Source: Streptomyces lilacinus
GTDB lineage: Bacteria; Actinomycetota; Actinomycetes; Streptomycetales; Streptomycetaceae
Assembly: GCA_000715685.1 (NCBI GenBank)
Contig: KL569415.1
Location: 119,799 to 129,802 of the forward strand
DNA: 10,004 nt
Direction of reading: 5' to 3'
Shown here: positions 6,366 through 10,004 of the stretch, piece by piece
How the letters are laid out: each line of letters begins with the position of its first letter
How positions within the stretch are numbered: position 1 is the first letter of the stretch
Notes under the pieces: generated by a model
The model's database searches: none
Told to the model about the DNA's origin: nothing
Seen by the model: only the letters and a program-made list of their open reading frames with translations
Made by a program: the position numbers and the translations under genes

Positions 6366-6689
6366 TCATACAGTCCCAGGACCAGCGGCCTGGCCCCGTC
6401 GTAGAGGAGAGGCCAAAAGGGCCGGCTCCGTGAACTCCGTCGTGGGGTTTCGCCGAGGCGCTGCGCCACGTGGAACGGGCGGTGCGCGCGCTCTGGGGCT
6501 GTCGGGCGGAGGGGCGGTCTGCGGCGACTCGTCGAAGGGGCGGACGGTGCTACGTCGTGCCTCTGGGGCTGGAAGGAGGGCGAAGCACGGGCCAGCGGAC
6601 TGGGCCCGCGGGTCCTGGCTCAGACACCAGCCGCAAAGTTGCGGGGTGATCATGTGCTCGCCGTTGTGGGGCCTGCTCGTCGTGTTCAC
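6366..6689 (-). CDS. Doubtful hypothetical protein between the Nudix gene and the membrane protein
   Basis: A 107-residue ORF starting at a GTG. Its start overlaps the restored Nudix stop by 4 bp (GTGA), and its own stop overlaps an in-frame ATG of the next gene (ATGA). Residues 13-45 (from MITPQLCGWCLSQDPRA) look protein-like and hold a CxxC plus another Cys, as in a small metal site. The C-terminal half is Pro/Arg/Ala-rich with poorer third-position bias and may be non-coding. The SD upstream of either start (6689 or the ATG at 6653) is weak. The overlap pattern argues for a gene; the composition argues against it. Confidence 0.38.
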   Translation of the reverse strand: MNTTSRPHNGEHMITPQLCGWCLSQDPRAQSAGPCFALLPAPEARRSTVRPFDESPQTAPPPDSPRARAPPVPRGAAPRRNPTTEFTEPALLASPLRRGQAAGPGTV

Positions 6690-7193
6690 GCAGCCACGGG
6701 GACGACAGCCGCTGCTTGTGGAAGCAGACAGCGGTCACGCCAGTACGCCCGCCGGTCAGTCCATTCCGCTACACGCCCGGCCCTCCAGGCTTCCACCGTC
6801 TGGCGGTCTGTTGCTTCGGTGTGTGGATCCATTGTGTCTGGCCGGATCCATGCCAGCTCGGAGCACAGGTGTGGTTCTCGGTTCTCAGGGGTGCCGGTCC
6901 AGGTTTTTGGTGTGGAAGTACCAGCCGACGACAGGAGTGCCGTCGTTGCTGGTCTTGTTGAGTACGTGCGCGGTATGGAGGTCCTGGATGTGTACATGGA
7001 GGTCGTTTTCCTCTTCAGCTTCGCGGGCGGCTGCTTGGACGAGCAGCTCGCCGTGGCCGACGCGGCCGCCGGGGAGGGACCACATGCCGTCGGCGAAGCC
7101 GGTGTTGGCGCGGCGCATGAACAGGACGGTGCCTTCGTCGTTCTGGATGATCAATCCGGCGAAGACGACGGCGGAGCGCTGGGCCTTGGCCAC
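6686..7193 (-). pseudogene. Nudix hydrolase interrupted by a one-base frameshift
   Basis: Residues 1-96 from a GTG with SD GGGAGGA (7208-7202) form the N-terminal half of a Nudix hydrolase, an enzyme family that cleaves nucleoside diphosphates linked to other moieties. The Nudix box GX5EX7REUXEEXGU is at 43-65 (GGRVGHGE, then REAEEENDL), but the conserved Gly is Asp (D64). The frame ends at 6885. If the A5 run (T5 at 6904-6908 on the plus strand) is read as four, the frame continues KTWTGTPENREPHLCSELAW, then EAWRAGR, to a TGA at 6688-6686, giving about 168 residues, a normal Nudix length. The continuation has the residue character expected of a Nudix C-terminus, so I treat this as one gene with a frameshift. 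It may be a decayed gene, a sequencing error, or a slippage site. Confidence 0.82.
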
Positions 7194-7206
7194 GCGAAGG
7201 TCCTCC

Positions 7207-7244
7207 CTGGGGTCGGTCTACGGCCAGGACCGTACCGGCCCCAG
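7207..7244 (-). promoter_or_regulatory. Extended stem-loop between the GT2 and Nudix genes
   Basis: CTGGGG-t-CGGT (7207-7217) pairs with ACCG-g-CCCCAG (7234-7244). Inside it ACGG (7220-7223) pairs with CCGT (7230-7233), leaving a 6-nt loop. That makes fourteen Watson-Crick pairs with one mismatch or wobble and a 2-nt bulge. The hairpin touches the SD of the Nudix gene, and there is no T-run. It could attenuate, occlude the SD, or mark a processing site. Confidence 0.4.
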
Positions 7245-7287
7245 GGCTGGCGCTGCGGGGGTTCGGCCAGGAGGCATTCGTTGGTGG

Positions 7288-8166
7288 TCAGAAGACCGGC
7301 GGTCGGCCGGCGCGGGTCAGCTGGGCGACGGTGCGCCAGCTCATGGGCGACCGTTTACCCGCCTCTTCGCGCAGGCCCTCGCGGAATCCGTCGAGTGTGG
7401 CGCGCCAGGCGGGGCGGCCGCGTACCCGCCAGGCGGTCAGTAGCGCCCATGTGGCGAGGTTGAGGGGGATGAGCGCGGCGGGCAGGTTGCGGCGGGCGAG
7501 CCAGACGCGGTTGCGGGCGGTGAGCCGGTAGAAGCCGGCGTGACGGGCCGGGTTGGTGGCTGGGTGGTGGACGACCACATCGGGCCGGTACAGGCCCTTG
7601 TCTCCGTGGCTCCACAGCCGCCAGGCGAGGTCGATGCCTTCGTGGAAGAGGAAGAAGTCGCCGGGCCAGCCGCCGGCGAGGTCGAAGGCGGAGCGGCGCA
7701 CCATGACGACGCCCTCGGCCATGACCGTCACGATGCCGGGGCGGGCGGCATCGGTGGCTCGCAGGCGGGGCACCCAGCGGCGCAGCGTGATCCCGGTGTC
7801 GGGGTCGGCGATGCGCGGCTGCACGTACGCCAGCGACGCGTCACGCTCCAGCTCGGCGGTGAGCCGGGCCAGGACGTCGCGCTTGGGGAGGACGGCGTCG
7901 TTGTCGAAGAAGAAGATCAGCTCGCCCTTGACGTTCGCGGCGCCGATGTTGCGGCCTTCGGGGATGCCGAGGTTCTCCTCCAGTGCGACCGTGCGGACGC
8001 CGTCGGGGACCTGCTCGGGGACGACGCCGTTGCCGACCACCACCACGTCGAGGTCGATGCCTTCCTGGGCCAGGAGCGAGGCCATGGCCTTTCGGAACTC
8101 ATCCGGGCGGTCGTTCATGGTCAGGACCACGGCCCCGACAGCCGGGCGGGAGGCTCCAGTGCTCAC
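7288..8166 (-). CDS. Family 2 glycosyltransferase
   Basis: A 292-residue GT-A fold glycosyltransferase that transfers a sugar from a nucleotide sugar to an unknown acceptor, with inversion. The N-terminal strand VGAVVLTMNDRP is followed by a nucleotide-binding region, GIPEGRNIG, then the DxD-type metal site DND at 88-90 (FFFDNDAVL). An acceptor-side motif HEGIDLAWRLW follows at 175-185, typical of rhamnosyltransferase-like GT2 enzymes. The C-terminal part (TARNRVWLARRNLP, ALIPLNLATWALLTAW) is weakly hydrophobic and may sit at the membrane. The GTG at 8166 is preferred because AAAGGA lies 9 nt upstream, homology starts just after, and the start overlaps the stop of the upstream frame by 4 bp (GTGA). 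An in-frame GTG at 8214 has no SD. It lies in the minus-strand block with another glycosyltransferase. Confidence 0.9.
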   Translation of the reverse strand: MSTGASRPAVGAVVLTMNDRPDEFRKAMASLLAQEGIDLDVVVVGNGVVPEQVPDGVRTVALEENLGIPEGRNIGAANVKGELIFFFDNDAVLPKRDVLARLTAELERDASLAYVQPRIADPDTGITLRRWVPRLRATDAARPGIVTVMAEGVVMVRRSAFDLAGGWPGDFFLFHEGIDLAWRLWSHGDKGLYRPDVVVHHPATNPARHAGFYRLTARNRVWLARRNLPAALIPLNLATWALLTAWRVRGRPAWRATLDGFREGLREEAGKRSPMSWRTVAQLTRAGRPPVF

Positions 8167-8622
8167 GGGGCGGGATCCTTTGGTCGCGGCAACTTCACCT
8201 TGCGGTTGCCCCACCGTAATGCACCCGCACGCGACTGCTCCCGTTTTCTGCCGGACCGGGCCACCCGCCTTGCGGATGGCGGTGAGCCCCCTATGCCGGT
8301 TGGTGAGGGAGGAGGCTCGGGGGTGGTTTGGGAGAGACGCGGCGCTGGGACAGGCTTTGCCGCCCTGGCGGTTTTCCGGCCATCGGCCGCCTCAGCCACC
8401 TGGCGGGCGGCACATGCGGTGCAGTCGCTGACCCGGTACCGAAAGTCCTGCTCGACGCGCTGGGGCTGTGCCCGGTAATCCCATGAGGACGGCAGCAGTC
8501 GCGACGAGGGCGACGGAGTCCTCGTCCTCGAAGTCGAACCATTCCCCATGCGTCCTGTACGGGGCGAAATAGGCCCGCAGGGCGGATTCAAGGTCCTGAC
8601 CGTCTCGGGTCTTCCACGTCAC
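8163..8622 (-). pseudogene. GIY-YIG (T5orf172/MUG113-like) protein remnant with a frameshift
   Basis: Reading from a GTG at 8622, residues TWKTRDGQDLESALRAYFAP and YRTHGEWFDF resemble the C-terminal half of T5orf172/MUG113-type GIY-YIG proteins, in which an HGEWF segment follows the catalytic part. The N-terminal GIY-YIG half is absent. The frame then changes at about 8476-8483: removing one T from GGATTACC would give VLMGYRAQPQRVEQDFRYRV and continue through SDCTACAARQVAEAADG to a TGA at 8165-8163, which overlaps the GT2 start. Third positions in that continuation look coding at first and then fade into a basic, Pro-rich tail. It is probably a truncated, frameshifted gene. The family call rests on remembered motifs and is moderate. 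Confidence 0.5.
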
Positions 8623-8768
8623 ACCTTGATCGTGAAGGCGGACGGGACGTCTTCATCGGCCCCGACGGCGGCCAAGAGTCCGACGTCGGGGGCGAAGGCA
8701 CGGAGGCGTACGTCTTGCCCGAGGGCCGGCGCCGTCCGTATCGACTCCGAGCGGCACGAGTGCCGCAT
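8619..8768 (-). CDS. Small hypothetical ORF overlapping the glycosyltransferase tail
   Basis: A 49-residue ORF from the ATG at 8768-8766, ending VPSAFTIKV, with the middle QDVRLRAFAPDVGLLAAVG. Its last 30 codons have about 83% G/C third positions, versus about 57% for the glycosyltransferase frame over the same bases, so this frame looks the more coding-like here. There is no clear SD. Its stop overlaps the GTG of the next frame (GTGA). It may be an independent small gene, the end of a gene that lost its start, or the true C-terminal continuation of the glycosyltransferase after a frameshift. I do not recognise it. Confidence 0.38.
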   Translation of the reverse strand: MRHSCRSESIRTAPALGQDVRLRAFAPDVGLLAAVGADEDVPSAFTIKV

Positions 8769-9882
8769 GCCGGCTGCTGTGTGACAGCTCGGCGTTGGCG
8801 GCGGTCACGGCGTCGGCGTAGCGGGAGTCGCCGAGGACGGCCGTGATGGCGTCGGCGATCTCGCCGCGCGTCGTGGTGAGATCCAGCGCGCGGCCGAGGC
8901 CGCGCCGGGCGAATGCGGCGGCGTTGTCGGGCTGGTCGGCGAGAACGCCCATTCCCAGGACGGGCGTTGCGCCCTGCACCGCGTCGAGCAGGGACGCCCG
9001 GCCTCCGTGGGTGACGAACAGGTCGGCACGGTGCAAGAGCGCGGGCTGCGGGACATGTGCGACGACCTTGATGCGGGGGTCCGCGCTGCGCAGGTCCTTT
9101 GCGAGGCCTCCCGCGGAGACGATCGCGTCGCAGTCGATTCCGGAGAGTGCGGCCATGACCTCCCGGTACGCGTTTCCCACGACGGTGCGGAGACCGGGCA
9201 TCGCGGTGGTCAGGGTGCCCAGGCTCACGTAGACGAGCGGGCGGGAGGGGGAGTGGTCCAGGCGCTCGGGGAGGGTGGTCCGGAATTCGGCGACGGTGCG
9301 TCGGACCGCGCGCGGCGAGGGCGGGGGCGTTTCGTGGAACCACTGGATCGGTGCGGGGGTGAGCATCGGGGGCAGTGCGGGGGTGTCCTGGTCGTGTTGC
9401 TTGTAGAGGCGGGTCAGGGCGGGTGCGATGTCGGTCTCCCAGAGGTCCAGGAGCAGCGGGCCCAGGCCGTTGTCCGCCGCGTACATGGGCAGATCCAGGA
9501 CCTTCGCCGCGAGGTGCGCGCCGAGATCGCTGCACTCGGCGATCACCAGGTCGGGCCGCGCCCGCGTCCACGCGGTGATCAGGGCATGGGCCTTCGTCTC
9601 GGCCTGATCCGGCCAGAGCCGACCAAAGACGTAGCGGTTGAAGGGTGCGTTCCCGGATTCCTTCCAGATCTCACTTGCCGCTCGTTGAACGCCGGGATCG
9701 CAGGTCCAGTTCGTTCCCGCCCTGTGGAATTCCACTCCTCGCCGCAGGGCTTCGCGGCGGAACATGGAAGGGGCGTACAGCGCGACATCGTGGCCCTGCT
9801 CAAGGGCCGGGCTGGTGACGTAATCGAGCGCGGACACATGCGAAGGTATCGGCTCAGCAGTGATGGCTATCCGTAAGGTCAC
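8653..9882 (-). CDS. Macrolide-type (GT1, MGT family) glycosyltransferase
   Basis: A 409-residue GT-B fold enzyme of the UGT/MGT family, which moves a sugar from a UDP- or dTDP-sugar to a small-molecule acceptor, either to inactivate antibiotics or to decorate natural products. The N-terminal acceptor domain begins RIAITAEPIPSHV, with H15 at the position of the catalytic histidine. The linker strand YVSLGT is at 218-223. The donor site has VPQPALLHRADLFVTHGG (277-294) and DQPDN (316-320). The GTG at 9882 is chosen because GGGAG lies 5 nt upstream and homology starts at once; an in-frame ATG at 9984 would add unrelated residues. The last 29 or so residues (from about 381) are Arg/Pro-rich and unlike the family, suggesting a frame change or a lost stop near 8715. 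It is the first gene of the minus-strand block. Confidence 0.9.
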   Translation of the reverse strand: MTLRIAITAEPIPSHVSALDYVTSPALEQGHDVALYAPSMFRREALRRGVEFHRAGTNWTCDPGVQRAASEIWKESGNAPFNRYVFGRLWPDQAETKAHALITAWTRARPDLVIAECSDLGAHLAAKVLDLPMYAADNGLGPLLLDLWETDIAPALTRLYKQHDQDTPALPPMLTPAPIQWFHETPPPSPRAVRRTVAEFRTTLPERLDHSPSRPLVYVSLGTLTTAMPGLRTVVGNAYREVMAALSGIDCDAIVSAGGLAKDLRSADPRIKVVAHVPQPALLHRADLFVTHGGRASLLDAVQGATPVLGMGVLADQPDNAAAFARRGLGRALDLTTTRGEIADAITAVLGDSRYADAVTAANAELSHSSRHAALVPLGVDTDGAGPRARRTPPCLRPRRRTLGRRRGR

Positions 9883-9943
9883 AAAGACTCCCAGGGGTTT
9901 CACCGACGTTGGCTGCGCTGATCTGATCACGGCGCATCGGCAA

Positions 9944-9994
9944 GTGTCCCCATATAGCGGAGAGGTGGGGGACACCTGCGGCATCTCCGCAGGT
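9944..9994 (-). promoter_or_regulatory. Two inverted repeats and a candidate -10 upstream of the glycosyltransferase
   Basis: GTGTCCCC (9944-9951) and GGGGACAC (9968-9975) are perfect 8-bp inverted arms 16 nt apart. ACCTGCGG (9974-9981) and CCGCAGGT (9987-9994) form a second perfect 8-bp pair around 5 nt. Read on the minus strand, TATATG (9956-9951) lies between the first arms and could be a -10, but no good -35 is visible. This fits an operator-controlled promoter for the minus-strand block; the second repeat could instead end an upstream gene outside the window. Confidence 0.4.
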
Positions 9995-10004
9995 CACTTA
10001 AAGC

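Noticed and set aside
6739..6790. tRNA-like stretch on the minus strand (GTGTAGCGGAATGGA)
   Set aside because: No cloverleaf, anticodon arm or T-loop could be built; the bases are explained as the Nudix C-terminus (RVAEWTDRR).
7540..8478. Plus-strand ORF of 312 codons opposite the GT2 gene
   Set aside because: Antisense shadow rich in Gly/Val/Asp/Glu; the GT2 motifs on the other strand are unambiguous.
8588..9571. Minus-strand ORF of 327 codons overlapping the glycosyltransferase
   Set aside because: Arg/Pro-rich shadow frame of a clearly recognised GT1 enzyme.

Overview
The window is GC-rich actinobacterial DNA, most likely from Streptomyces or a close relative. Codon third positions are strongly G/C, GTG starts are common, Shine-Dalgarno (SD) sequences are GGAGG-like, and several proteins (Eis-type acetyltransferase, ECF-like sigma factor with its partner, macrolide-type glycosyltransferase) match typical Streptomyces families. 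The first 16 bases are the end of the Illumina Nextera transposon mosaic end, so position 17 is where genuine sequence begins and the left edge is a contig or read end.

Layout. Plus-strand genes fill the left 4.2 kb: an Eis-like GNAT acetyltransferase (139-1368), an NAD(P)-binding SDR/NmrA-like protein (1652-2383), a secreted protein with glycine/aspartate-rich RTX-like repeats (2603-3622), and a truncated IS transposase whose frame runs on, without a stop, into unrelated coding-like sequence ending as a small protein (3659-4207). A 265-bp gene-free stretch separates these from a long minus-strand block that converges on them.

Read 5' to 3' on the minus strand, the block holds: a macrolide-type (GT1) glycosyltransferase (9882-8653), a small overlapping ORF (8768-8619), a GIY-YIG-like remnant (8622-8163), a GT2 glycosyltransferase (8166-7288), a Nudix hydrolase broken by a one-base frameshift (7193-6686), a doubtful small ORF (6689-6366), a small single-pass membrane protein (6351-6094), a sigma-70 family sigma factor (6097-5525), and a 351-residue protein of Asp-Leu-rich helical repeats with a pentapeptide-like C-terminus (5528-4473). 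Many junctions are 4-bp ATGA or GTGA stop/start overlaps, suggesting translational coupling.

The best candidate for an incompletely described system is the membrane protein / sigma factor / repeat protein trio. It has no recognisable classical anti-sigma factor, and the repeat protein has a recent in-frame 26-residue tandem duplication. The upstream half of the block looks partly decayed: two genes seem to carry single-base frameshifts and a third has a suspicious C-terminal frame conflict. The two glycosyltransferases may modify a natural product or cell-surface glycan, but no biosynthetic core is visible.
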